A DNA stretch of 43,745 nt from Bacteroidota bacterium (GTDB lineage Bacteria > Bacteroidota > Bacteroidia > Chitinophagales > JADIYW01), in the NCBI GenBank assembly GCA_028288625.1, contig JAQBNI010000025.1, positions 1 to 43,745 of the forward strand, in the 5' to 3' direction. Position numbers and translations under genes: made by a program. Shown one piece after another: positions 34,903 to 42,418 of the stretch. Numbering within the stretch: position 1 is the first letter of the stretch; each line of letters starts with the position of its first letter. The notes under the pieces are model-generated. The model was given only the letters and a program-made list of their open reading frames with translations, was not told the origin of the DNA and did no database searches.

Positions 34903-36183
34903 ATGTTATTAAAACAATGGAATGATTTAGCACCTAAACCCCAACCTTTATCTGACGGGGATGAATGGAATGTTTTTTTATCTTACCGGTCAATAAATCG
35001 CTCATGGGTTTTAAACTTATATGACGTATTAAAACAAATAGGACATAAGGTTTTTTTAGATCAATATGAACTTAAACCGGGAGATAAATTAATTCTCAAA
35101 TTAGAGGAAGCTTTAAACAAAAGTCAGGCAGGGATTCTTATATGGTCAACACATTCGGCAGATTCGGAATGGGTGCTGGAAGAATATCAAGCCCTGCAAC
35201 TTTTATCAAAACAAAAATCGAATTTTCAATTTATTCCTGTTAAACTTGACAAGACAAAGGTGCCATTATTTGCACAAAATAAGATTTTTTTAGATTTTGC
35301 TTCATATCCGGACGGTCCCAATGGTGGTGAATTACTTAGGTTACTTTATGCAGTTGTTGGTAAAACGCTCTCTACCGAAGCAGTACGTTTTGCAAATGAT
35401 TTAGATGAAGCCTCGATGGTTGCGGGTATTCGCATTGAAGCAGCTATTAAAAACGGGCTTCCCAAACGAATTACGCAACTTTATAATGAAGGCGGAATAC
35501 CTTGGGAAGTAAGTTCTTCACTTGGTTGTAAAGCTGCAGAAGGATTAACTAAGCTAGGTGAAAATGAAGAAGCAATCTTAATTTTAGAAAATTTAATTAA
35601 TAAATTCCCTAAAGCAATCCGCCCAAAACAGTTGCTCTCATTAGCACTGGCAAGAAGGGGCGAGAGTGGCGATCTGGAATTAGCTCAGCAAATTTTAGGC
35701 GAGCTATATTCAGCAGGTGAGCGCGATCCTGAAACATTAGGTATTTATGGAAGAACCTGGATGGACCGTTTTAATAATTCAGATAACGTGAGAGATTTGA
35801 GAAGATCCCGCGATCTGTACGTTGAAGCGTTTACCAAAGCGCCTGATGATTATTACACTGGTGTGAACGCAACAGCCAAAAGTGTTTTTTTGGGAACTGA
35901 AGAAGATTTGAAGGCGGCAGAAATCTATGCGTCACAAGTACAAACTATAGTGGGTACTACCGCCTGGCCCGAAGATTATTGGAAGACAGCTACTGTTGCT
36001 GAAATTTTAATGATTAGAAGGGATTATGAGGCAGCAGCGAAGATGTACCAGTCCGCGATAGATATGTGCCCTACAGAAACCGGGTCACATGGATCGACAT
36101 GGAAGCAAGCAAATAAATTAATGGATAAACTTAAGCCAGAAGAAGCCGAGCGAAAGCTTATACAGGATGTTTTTTGCAGATAA
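34903..36183 (+). CDS. TIR domain-TPR protein, probable NAD-targeting effector
   Basis: Residues 20-150 form a TIR domain: WNVFLSYRSINRSWV (strand A and loop), HKVFLDQYELKPGD (BB-loop region), and ILIWSTHSADSEWVLEEYQA with Trp90 and the candidate catalytic Glu94. After a linker, residues 175-415 are helical repeats (AILILENLINKFPKAIRPKQ, later RDYEAAAKMYQSAIDMCP) of TPR type, similar in order to the TRAFs-binding region seen in some TIR proteins. TIR domains of this kind usually cleave NAD. As the third gene after a ThsB-like TIR and a SLOG protein, it is best seen as the effector or amplifier of the operon, with the TPR part receiving or assembling partners (inference). Confidence 0.78.
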   Translation: MLLKQWNDLAPKPQPLSDGDEWNVFLSYRSINRSWVLNLYDVLKQIGHKVFLDQYELKPGDKLILKLEEALNKSQAGILIWSTHSADSEWVLEEYQALQLLSKQKSNFQFIPVKLDKTKVPLFAQNKIFLDFASYPDGPNGGELLRLLYAVVGKTLSTEAVRFANDLDEASMVAGIRIEAAIKNGLPKRITQLYNEGGIPWEVSSSLGCKAAEGLTKLGENEEAILILENLINKFPKAIRPKQLLSLALARRGESGDLELAQQILGELYSAGERDPETLGIYGRTWMDRFNNSDNVRDLRRSRDLYVEAFTKAPDDYYTGVNATAKSVFLGTEEDLKAAEIYASQVQTIVGTTAWPEDYWKTATVAEILMIRRDYEAAAKMYQSAIDMCPTETGSHGSTWKQANKLMDKLKPEEAERKLIQDVFCR

Positions 36184-36254
36184 ACTAATAATTAGTGATG
36201 TAAAATTCGGATTATCTTCAAAGGCTTAATTGGCTTAAAAATTTAATATTATGC

Positions 36255-36491
36255 ATGAAAGAAAAACATAAAAAATTTACCTACGCTAACATAAAAAAAA
36301 GCGTCAAGAGGCATATTGCCGATATCTTAATCCTTCACGGAATGGATAATGATTTGGTAAATGATTTAATCTTATTAGGCAATAGTATCGGTTTTAAAAC
36401 ATCTACGGTCTTAGGATTGCCAAGTTATAGATTAACGCAAAATGAAAAAGTAATTAACTCAATAAAACGCTCTAATTATTTAGAAAGATAA
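36255..36491 (+). CDS. Small basic protein of unknown function (78 aa)
   Basis: The protein is Lys-rich at its N-terminus (MKEKHKKFTYANIKKSVKR) and has two predicted short helices (ADILILHGMDNDLVNDLILL). It lacks a signal peptide or membrane segment. It lies 71 bases after the TIR-TPR gene in the same direction and 52 bases before a DUF2188-like gene. The size and charge would suit a nucleic-acid-binding or antitoxin-like protein, but no family is recognised and membership of the TIR operon is uncertain. Confidence 0.55.
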   Translation: MKEKHKKFTYANIKKSVKRHIADILILHGMDNDLVNDLILLGNSIGFKTSTVLGLPSYRLTQNEKVINSIKRSNYLER

Positions 36492-36543
36492 AGTTGTAAA
36501 TGAATTTTATTCTACTTATTTTAAACATTCTAAAATATATCTT

Positions 36544-36786
36544 ATGACTCAATTACCAAAATTTACTTTGTCTTACAATAGCTCAAAAAATCAATGGGAA
36601 TTAAAAAATGATGCTACCGATAAGATAATCGCTATTTTTAATACAAAGACAGAAGCCACTAAAACCGGTGTACTTGATAAAGCAGTTGGAAACTATGGAT
36701 CTGTTAAAATAAAGCTTGAAAACGGCAGATTTGAAGAAGAACGCACTTATCCAAGAAGTGCTGATCCTAAATCTTCACAAGGTTAG
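36544..36786 (+). CDS. DUF2188-like small protein (80 aa)
   Basis: The pattern fits DUF2188: a first strand pair (KFTLSYNSSKNQWELKND), FNTKTEATKTG corresponding to the family's F-x-TK-x-EA helix start, then GSVKIKLENGRFEEERTY, the typical strand with G-R-x-EERTY near the end. The family is small, cytoplasmic and functionally uncharacterised. It is the last gene of the accessory stretch before the tRNA and the glycolytic genes. Confidence 0.65.
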   Translation: MTQLPKFTLSYNSSKNQWELKNDATDKIIAIFNTKTEATKTGVLDKAVGNYGSVKIKLENGRFEEERTYPRSADPKSSQG

Positions 36787-37222
36787 TTGTATTCACGGCA
36801 AATGTATTATCTCTTTACTGAGGTTTATTTAAGTCAAGCTTGTCATATAGACTTCACAATATAGATATAAAGCATCCATCAAATTAAACTGGAAATGTGC
36901 GTGTGGCACAGAAAGCTCACCTTAATGGGATGCTTAGGTGTACTGAAAATAGAATGAACAAACAACCTACGCCGTACGGTGAGCCGTAAGTTCTTCTCTG
37001 TTCTCAATTGAAAATTCCTAAGCTTTCAGTTAACAGAAGAACAAACGCTTTATACGACTGTATTACATGTTAATTTAATAAGCTTTTTGCAGAAGTAAAT
37101 ATGATAAATTGATTTTATGTAATGGCTTCTTTCCCTACTCAAATATTTGATGAGTTTGAAAAGTTATGAACCACCGAAGTTGAATGGTATAAACATTAGT
37201 TTTACCTATGTTTTGCTAAAAG
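36787..37222. other. 436-bp gene-free stretch with one strong hairpin
   Basis: No credible gene is seen. GTTCTTCTCTGTT (36990-37002) pairs with AACAGAAGAAC (37032-37042) with one bulged base. Just before it lies the GC-rich run CGCCGTACGGTGAGCCGT (36970-36987), which contains a CCGTACGG palindrome and an ACGG-TGAG-CCGT hairpin. The segment 36895-37045 may be a structured RNA or a remnant of one; direction is unclear. Confidence 0.35.
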
Positions 37223-37254
37223 AAAAAACGCATTGTAATTACAATGCGTTTTTT
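37223..37254. terminator. Bidirectional intrinsic terminator
   Basis: This is a perfect 32-bp palindrome with ACGCATTGTAATTACAATGCGT at its centre, flanked by A6 on the left and T6 on the right, so each strand shows a hairpin followed by a T-run. It separates the accessory region from the minus-strand tRNA gene, which it would also terminate. Confidence 0.88.
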
Positions 37255-37265
37255 AAAATCCTCAG

Positions 37266-37337
37266 TAGCCCGTACGGGAATCGAACCCGTGTTTGAAGAA
37301 TGAAAATCTCCTGTCCTAACCCCTAGACGAACGGGCC
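37266..37337 (-). tRNA. tRNA-Glu (anticodon UUC)
   Basis: Read on the minus strand, the 72-nt cloverleaf starts GGCCCGT and ends ACGGGCTA. The anticodon stem is GGAGA/TCTTC around loop TTTTCAT, so the anticodon is TTC (UUC in RNA) for glutamate. The T-arm is ACGGG-TTCGATT-CCCGT. CCA is not encoded. The first acceptor pair is G-U. Its 3' end faces the accessory region. Confidence 0.93.
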
Positions 37338-37478
37338 ATGTTCAATTGATGAATTGTATAATTGATGAATTGTTGAATGAATTTTCCAATTCTATAACGC
37401 TCTAATTCTACAATTGTCAAAAGCGAGTGCAAATATACAATCTTTTTGGTTTTTAACAAGAGCCGCCTGAACATTTGT

Positions 37479-37510
37479 TTTGCCAAATCATTAATTGTAA
37501 TGTACTTTTG
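37479..37510 (+). promoter_or_regulatory. Bacteroidota-type promoter of gapA
   Basis: TTTG at 37479-37482, a 20-base spacer, and TACTTTTG at 37503-37510 match the -33/-7 consensus TTTG...TAnnTTTG. It gives a leader of only about 10-15 bases before ATG 37529. Confidence 0.72.
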
Positions 37511-37528
37511 TCACTAAATTTTAACACT

Positions 37529-38527
37529 ATGTCAAACCCGAGGATCGCTATTAACGGATTAGGACGCATTGGTCGCCTCGTCTTCCAGATATTATTCGAT
37601 AAAGCCAATGTTGATATCGTAGTCGTTAACGATCTTGCCCCCACCGAAGCCATGTGTTACCTTTTAAAGCACGATACCGCGCAAGGCAAGTGGAACAACC
37701 TCATTACTTCTAAAAATGAGCATCTGCATGTTAATGGCAAGGAGATCCTCACTACAAGTATAGCAGATGCAAAAGAGTTGCCCTGGAAAGAAATGAATAT
37801 CGACGTGGTGATCGAATGTACCGGCAGGTTTCGCACCAAAGAAAAATTACAGGAGCATATTGGTGCAGGCGCGAGGAAGGTGATTCTTTCCGCGCCGGGA
37901 GATAAGGAAACAAAAACGATCGTGATGGGAATCAACGACCAGAGTATTACCGGCGATGATAATATTTTGTCGAATGCTTCGTGTACCACAAATTGTCTCG
38001 CGCCGATGGTAAAAATAATGCTGGATAATTTTGGAATAAAAAACGGCATCATGAGTACGATACACGCGTACACCAGCGATCAGAAACTGCACGATACCAA
38101 CCATACGGATTACAGGAGGGGAAGAGCAGCAGCGCAAAATATTGTGCCCACCAGTACAAATGCGAGTAAAGCTTTAGAATGGGTGTTGCCTGAAATAAAG
38201 GGAAAGATCATCGGCGGTGCAGTTCGCGTGCCGGTGATCGCAGGCTCTCTGACGGAATTGTATGTGAATACCGAAAAAGCAACGACTGTTGAAGAGATCA
38301 ACGAAGTGTTTAAGCTGGCATCTATCAACGAGTATAAAAATATTTTAGCATACACGGATGAACCTATCGTTTCTTCGGATATCATTCACTCGCCGTATTC
38401 CTGCACATTCGATTCTGCACTCACCGCGAAAATGAATGAGATGGTAAAGATCGTCGGCTGGTATGATAATGAATTCGGTTATGCAAACCGGCTTGCTGAG
38501 TTGGTGGAGAAAGTTGCGATGATGTAG
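37529..38527 (+). CDS. gapA: Glyceraldehyde-3-phosphate dehydrogenase, type I
   Basis: The 332-residue enzyme converts glyceraldehyde 3-phosphate plus NAD and phosphate to 1,3-bisphosphoglycerate in glycolysis. The Rossmann motif INGLGRIGR is at residues 8-16, the catalytic SNASCTTNCLAP at 148-159 with Cys152, the phosphate-site THADYRRGRAA-type loop near residue 190, and the C-terminal WYDNEFGYANRLAELV. ATG 37529 is chosen because it gives the canonical MSNPRIAINGLG start; an upstream TTG at 37475 would overlap the promoter. It is followed by pgk after 90 bases, a common pairing since the two enzymes catalyse consecutive steps. Confidence 0.96.
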   Translation: MSNPRIAINGLGRIGRLVFQILFDKANVDIVVVNDLAPTEAMCYLLKHDTAQGKWNNLITSKNEHLHVNGKEILTTSIADAKELPWKEMNIDVVIECTGRFRTKEKLQEHIGAGARKVILSAPGDKETKTIVMGINDQSITGDDNILSNASCTTNCLAPMVKIMLDNFGIKNGIMSTIHAYTSDQKLHDTNHTDYRRGRAAAQNIVPTSTNASKALEWVLPEIKGKIIGGAVRVPVIAGSLTELYVNTEKATTVEEINEVFKLASINEYKNILAYTDEPIVSSDIIHSPYSCTFDSALTAKMNEMVKIVGWYDNEFGYANRLAELVEKVAMM

Positions 38528-38530
38528 AAA

Positions 38531-38552
38531 GTCCACAGTCGACGGTCCACAG
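38531..38552. repeat. GTCCACAG direct repeat in gapA-pgk gap
   Basis: GTCCACAG occurs at 38531 and again at 38545, with a GTCGAC palindrome between. The rest of the gapA-pgk gap shows no clear promoter or terminator. Confidence 0.5.
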
Positions 38553-38617
38553 ACCACGGTTAATCTCACCAATAACTTATAACCTATACTCATAACATAT
38601 TTACAACTGCAACAATA

Positions 38618-39832
38618 ATGAAAACCGTAAAGGACCTCAACTTTCAAAATAAGCGCGCGCTGGTTCGCGTTGATTTCAATGTCCCGTTTGATAAGCAATT
38701 TAAGATTACAGATGATACGCGAATCAGATCTGCATTGCCAACCATACAAAAAATTTTGGATGATGGCGGAAGCGTAGTGTTGATGTCGCACCTTGGTCGA
38801 CCATTAAAAAAATTAAAAGAAGACGGATCGGTCGACAAAGAAAAATTTTCACTAAAACATGTCGTTAAGCATTTGTCAGAGTTATCCGGAAAAGAAATAA
38901 AATTTGCGGATGATTGTATAAGTGAAGAATCTTTTAAAATGTCTTCTGGTTTGAAAGCAGGAGAAATATTGTTGTTGGAGAACACACGCTTTTATAAAGA
39001 AGAAGAAAAAGGCGATGAATCTTTTGCAGAAAAATTATCCAAACATGGAGAAGTTTATGTGAACGATGCATTCGGTTCTGCTCATCGCGCGCATGCAAGC
39101 ACAACTGTTGTGGCAAAATATTTTTCACCGGAAAATAAATGCTTTGGTTTGTTGATGGCTGCTGAAATTGAAAATGCAGATAAGCTTTTGCATAAATCTG
39201 AAAAACCTTTCACCGCAATTCTTGGCGGCGCAAAAGTTTCTGATAAGATCTTGATCATTGAAAATTTACTCAACATTGCCGACAATATTATTATCGGTGG
39301 TGGAATGTCGTATACATTTATAAAAGCGCAAGGCGGAAATATCGGCAAATCATTAGTGGAAGAAGATAAAACAGATCTTGCGAATGATATTTTGAAACGG
39401 GCAAAAGAAAAAGGCGTGCAAATTTTATTTCCAAAGGATTCTGTTATTGCAGACCGGTTCGACAATAATGCAAACACGCAATTAGCAGATAGTAAAGATA
39501 TTCCTCAAGAGTGGATGGGACTCGACATTGGTCATGAAGCAATAGCCGCTTACGAAGCAGTAATTAAAAATTCCAAAACAATTTTATGGAACGGACCGAT
39601 GGGTGTTTTTGAAATGGAAAAATTTAAAAATGGTACGAAGAGCATTGCGGTTGCAGTTGCGCATGCTACGCAGGACGGAGCATTTTCATTGATCGGCGGC
39701 GGTGACAGTGTGGCTGCAGTCAACCAATTTCAGTTGGCAGATAAAGTAAGTTTTGTTTCGACCGGCGGCGGTGCGTTACTTGAATTCTTTGAAGGAAAAA
39801 CATTGCCGGGTATTGCAGCAATAACTGAATAA
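38618..39832 (+). CDS. pgk: Phosphoglycerate kinase
   Basis: The 404-residue enzyme transfers phosphate from 1,3-bisphosphoglycerate to ADP, the first ATP-yielding step of glycolysis. RVDFNVPF at about residue 17, MSHLGRP near 54, the LLLENTRF segment near 117, GGAKVSDKI (nucleotide-side helix), and the GGGDSVAAV loop near residue 350 are all in the expected places. The length is close to that of typical bacterial enzymes, slightly longer because of an insertion near [14 protein letters not shown]. It ends at a strong hairpin. Confidence 0.96.
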   Translation: MKTVKDLNFQNKRALVRVDFNVPFDKQFKITDDTRIRSALPTIQKILDDGGSVVLMSHLGRPLKKLKEDGSVDKEKFSLKHVVKHLSELSGKEIKFADDCISEESFKMSSGLKAGEILLLENTRFYKEEEKGDESFAEKLSKHGEVYVNDAFGSAHRAHASTTVVAKYFSPENKCFGLLMAAEIENADKLLHKSEKPFTAILGGAKVSDKILIIENLLNIADNIIIGGGMSYTFIKAQGGNIGKSLVEEDKTDLANDILKRAKEKGVQILFPKDSVIADRFDNNANTQLADSKDIPQEWMGLDIGHEAIAAYEAVIKNSKTILWNGPMGVFEMEKFKNGTKSIAVAVAHATQDGAFSLIGGGDSVAAVNQFQLADKVSFVSTGGGALLEFFEGKTLPGIAAITE

Positions 39833-39838
39833 AATAGC

Positions 39839-39859
39839 GCGGGGGACGATATCCCCCGC
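39839..39859. terminator. Convergent terminator between pgk and a lipoprotein gene
   Basis: GCGGGGGA and TCCCCCGC form a perfect 8-bp GC-rich stem around the 5-base loop CGATA. It stands six bases after the pgk stop and 17 bases from the end of the minus-strand lipoprotein gene, so it probably serves both. T-runs are weak on either side. Confidence 0.75.
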
Positions 39860-39875
39860 TTCTGAAAAAATCATT

Positions 39876-40076
39876 TTACATTTTCTTTCCAGCTGTTTTT
39901 TTAATTGAATCCGGTACCACCAGCGTGTTGTCTGTTTTCCGGATTGCCGTGTCAACAAGAGTTGACAGCGAGTCGTCGGTTACAACAACATCATCACTTT
40001 TTGGTTTGTGGTTAAACCAGTTGCAACCGGTAGCGATAAAGCTTACCGAAATGCAGATTACTAATACCTTTTTCAT
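39876..40076 (-). CDS. Small lipoprotein (66 aa)
   Basis: A short signal peptide (MKKVLVICISVSFIATGC) ends in a good lipobox with Cys18. The mature part of 48 residues is hydrophilic, with Lys/Asp/Thr-rich sequence and no predicted fold. The likely location is the periplasm or outer membrane. It sits alone on the minus strand, convergent with pgk. Small lipoproteins of this type are common in Bacteroidota genomes and generally uncharacterised. Confidence 0.7.
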   Translation of the reverse strand: MKKVLVICISVSFIATGCNWFNHKPKSDDVVVTDDSLSTLVDTAIRKTDNTLVVPDSIKKTAGKKM

Positions 40077-40166
40077 TTGATTGGATTTGGTTAATAGTAA
40101 ATACGCAGGATTGAAAATATTAGTTCGTCTGAGCTTTTTTATTAATGTTTATTAAGTAAAGTTGAC

Positions 40167-40237
40167 AGTTCACAGTTCATAGATCACTGTTTAACGTGAT
40201 AAAATATCGGTGAACCGTGAACCGATAACTGTGAACT
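40167..40237. repeat. Imperfect inverted repeat AGTTCACAGTT / AACTGTGAACT
   Basis: AGTTCACAGTT (40167-40177) and AACTGTGAACT (40227-40237) are exact reverse complements, with further GTGAACCGTGAACC repeats between them. The right arm touches the stop codon of the PTPS-family gene. It may act as that gene's terminator or be a dispersed intergenic repeat. Confidence 0.6.
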
Positions 40238-40643
40238 AAACTGGATACTCTACAATATTCTTCTCCGTCTCATAAAGCTTGATATGCAGATCATATTTCG
40301 CATCGAGCTTTGCGCGGATGAGATCATAAATAACAACGATAATATTTTCTGCCGTCGGGTTCAGGTTCTTAAATTCTTTTGTATCTAAATTTAAATTCTT
40401 ATGATCGAATCGTTCTTCCACTTCATCTTTTATAATATCTTTTACAATTTTCAGATCGATGACATAACCGGTTTCCGGATCGATCTCCCCGGTTACTTTT
40501 ACTTCGAGTATATAATTATGTCCATGGAAATGTTCGTTCGCGCATAAGCCGAAGATCTCTTTATTTTTTTCAACGTTCCATTTATCATTCCACAATTTAT
40601 GTGCGGCATTAAAATGAGCTTTACGAATAACGGCTACTTTCAT
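40236..40643 (-). CDS. queD: 6-pyruvoyl/6-carboxy-tetrahydropterin synthase family (QueD-like)
   Basis: This 135-residue T-fold enzyme has zinc ligands His15 (FNAAHKL), His40 and His42 (FHGHNY). The catalytic Cys34 lies in FGLCANEH, and the substrate-binding Glu is in LYETEKN near the C-terminus. GYVIDLKIVKDIIK and NLNPTAENI match the conserved middle blocks. It would act on 7,8-dihydroneopterin triphosphate, either making 6-carboxytetrahydropterin for queuosine or a PTPS product. The QueD assignment is likelier for a bacterium, but no other queuosine gene is in the window to confirm it. It starts close to a terminator at 40681, so it is probably transcribed alone. Confidence 0.85.
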   Translation of the reverse strand: MKVAVIRKAHFNAAHKLWNDKWNVEKNKEIFGLCANEHFHGHNYILEVKVTGEIDPETGYVIDLKIVKDIIKDEVEERFDHKNLNLDTKEFKNLNPTAENIIVVIYDLIRAKLDAKYDLHIKLYETEKNIVEYPV

Positions 40644-40680
40644 TTTATAAAATTACAGCTTTCATTCAATAAATAAAAAA

Positions 40681-40708
40681 GCTTTAAAGGTTAAACAACC
40701 TTTAAAGC
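40681..40708 (-). terminator. Intrinsic terminator of the 362-aa lipoprotein gene
   Basis: GCTTTAAAGGTT and AACCTTTAAAGC form a perfect 12-bp stem around AAAC. On the minus strand it is followed by a T-run (the A-run at 40675-40680). It lies 22 bases beyond the stop of the gene at 40731. Confidence 0.88.
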
Positions 40709-40730
40709 CTGAACTAATCGAAAAATGCAA

Positions 40731-41819
40731 CTAATAATCTTTAAGACTCTTTAGCATAGTAACTAGTTGATCCCTTGTTACCTCTACAGGATTAAAAGTT
40801 AATGCCGAATAGGATTTGCCTGAAGCATGTGCCGGGATAGTCGTTGCTTTTACTTCTGCATAGTATTTTCCATTGATTACAGAAAACGCTATAAATTTTG
40901 CATCCAGCCCGATAGGAGATAAATTTTCATTGGTATAATATCCATGTTTGTTTGCCACTCCCGTTATGATGGGATTGGAACATTTAACCAATATGTTTTG
41001 TCCCTGTGGTTTATAAAATACGTTTGAAAGAGGTGTGAGTGTATTGTCTATCGTATCTCTCTCGTTAAAATTTGTATTAAAATAACAGAATAATTTGGTG
41101 CGAGGTCTGCCATCAAAGTTCAACTGATCGCAATTCAGCCACACATCAAAATTTTCAATGGTATATGTGATGGTATCTTTTTGTGCAGAATTGGCAGCTG
41201 CAATGATTTGCGCATTTCTTCCCCATGCTTCATCCCAATCAACACCTCTGTACAATTTGCGCGGCTTTGTAAGCGTTACATCGTGTGCTTCTTCATCGAG
41301 CCCTGTTAACTCGCTTGAAATAGTGGTGTCTCCGTACCATATGGGTACGCCAACTGTATCTGAAAAATTTTCAGGTAATGGTACTTTAGCAACAACGGCA
41401 TTACTAACGGTTGGATTAACGATAAGCGACGTATTACCTTCCTTTGCGCTGAGAAATAATTCGCAAAAACTGATCAGTTGCGCATTGTAAGATGTAGTGC
41501 TGGGTCTGTCATTAAGAAGCATATCGCTTGCATCGAGGATATCCCTTACATGCAGCTTTACATTTCCCGTAGGTAAGGATCCATCCGTTCTTTTAAATGC
41601 ATTTGGCTTTACATAGATCCGGGAACCTTTCAATGTTGTAAAAATTCCACCAATGGATGGATTTACATTGAATTCATTTGCGGGAGATTTATTTTCTTCC
41701 AGTAAACTATTCAGTAATTGCACATCATTCGATTGCGGATCTTCGTTGACTTTGCTCGTGGTTTTTGTACACGCGGTGATCATGATCACTGTTGTACAGA
41801 GTAAAATAAAATGTTTCAT
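40731..41819 (-). CDS. Lipoprotein of unknown function (362 aa)
   Basis: The signal peptide MKHFILLCTTVIMITAC has a lipobox with Cys17. The mature protein is beta-rich and acidic to neutral, with a first conserved-looking segment (GGIFTTLKGSRIYVKPNAF, about residues 57-75) resembling the start of Ig- or adhesin-like beta sandwiches. Two internal Cys residues (DQLNF neighbourhood and KCSNP) may pair. It is transcribed alone on the minus strand and ends at a clear terminator. No catalytic motif is seen; an outer-membrane or cell-surface role is probable only from the lipoprotein signal. Confidence 0.75.
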   Translation of the reverse strand: MKHFILLCTTVIMITACTKTTSKVNEDPQSNDVQLLNSLLEENKSPANEFNVNPSIGGIFTTLKGSRIYVKPNAFKRTDGSLPTGNVKLHVRDILDASDMLLNDRPSTTSYNAQLISFCELFLSAKEGNTSLIVNPTVSNAVVAKVPLPENFSDTVGVPIWYGDTTISSELTGLDEEAHDVTLTKPRKLYRGVDWDEAWGRNAQIIAAANSAQKDTITYTIENFDVWLNCDQLNFDGRPRTKLFCYFNTNFNERDTIDNTLTPLSNVFYKPQGQNILVKCSNPIITGVANKHGYYTNENLSPIGLDAKFIAFSVINGKYYAEVKATTIPAHASGKSYSALTFNPVEVTRDQLVTMLKSLKDY

Positions 41820-41998
41820 GTTGTCGGCTTTAATTGATGAAGAATGATCAAAATTGTATCAATCTGCCAACATAAAAAATTACAGTTTAAGAAGAATATG
41901 CTTCTTCATTAACACCAATTGAGTATCAAATACAATTATTTTGCTTGCCAATAGATTGATAATTAGTTAATTAGGTGAGGTACAAAAAATTGGGTTTA

Positions 41999-42400
41999 TC
42001 ACTCTGTACGAATATCTACGTCGCCCATTGTACCGATCAAAAATGTGATAATCAGTGAATCATTTCGGGGAATAGAAAAGATCTTGTGTCTGTATCTTAA
42101 GTTATGGGATACGTTAGAATAGGAAACTTCCTTTTCAAAAACAGTGGTGTCTTTAAGGATTGCCTGTGAACTGTCAGTTTTATAAAGCTGTGTGTGGTAA
42201 GAAGTAGATGAGGTATCATTATCCGCCCAGGTAATGGTAACTGTAGACAAATGATTTGGCTGTTCCGCGGCGTTGAAATCAAGAAGGTGAATTCCCGTTT
42301 CTGTATTCACCACCTTCTCCACGACCTTATCTTTTGTACATGCAGTATATAACAGGATGGCAGAAGTTGCAAAGAAGACAATAAGGAAGTTTAATTTCAT
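41999..42400 (-). CDS. Lipoprotein of unknown function (133 aa)
   Basis: The signal peptide MKLNFLIVFFATSAILLYTAC gives Cys21 as the lipidated residue. The mature part looks like a single beta-sandwich (STVTITWADNDTSSTSYHTQ, later YSNVSHNLRYRHKIF), similar in feel to fibronectin type III folds. Its start lies 18 bases from the start of the divergent gene at 42419, so both promoters must overlap or lie inside the coding regions. The 179-base gap to the lipoprotein at 40731 shows nothing definite. Confidence 0.7.
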   Translation of the reverse strand: MKLNFLIVFFATSAILLYTACTKDKVVEKVVNTETGIHLLDFNAAEQPNHLSTVTITWADNDTSSTSYHTQLYKTDSSQAILKDTTVFEKEVSYSNVSHNLRYRHKIFSIPRNDSLIITFLIGTMGDVDIRTE

Positions 42401-42418
42401 ATATTTCGAATTAAAAAA

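Noticed and set aside
36895-37045. Group II intron fragment
   Set aside because: GCCGTACGGTGAGCCGT recalls intron domain V sequences, but no full domain V/VI, no reverse transcriptase gene and no intron boundaries could be found.
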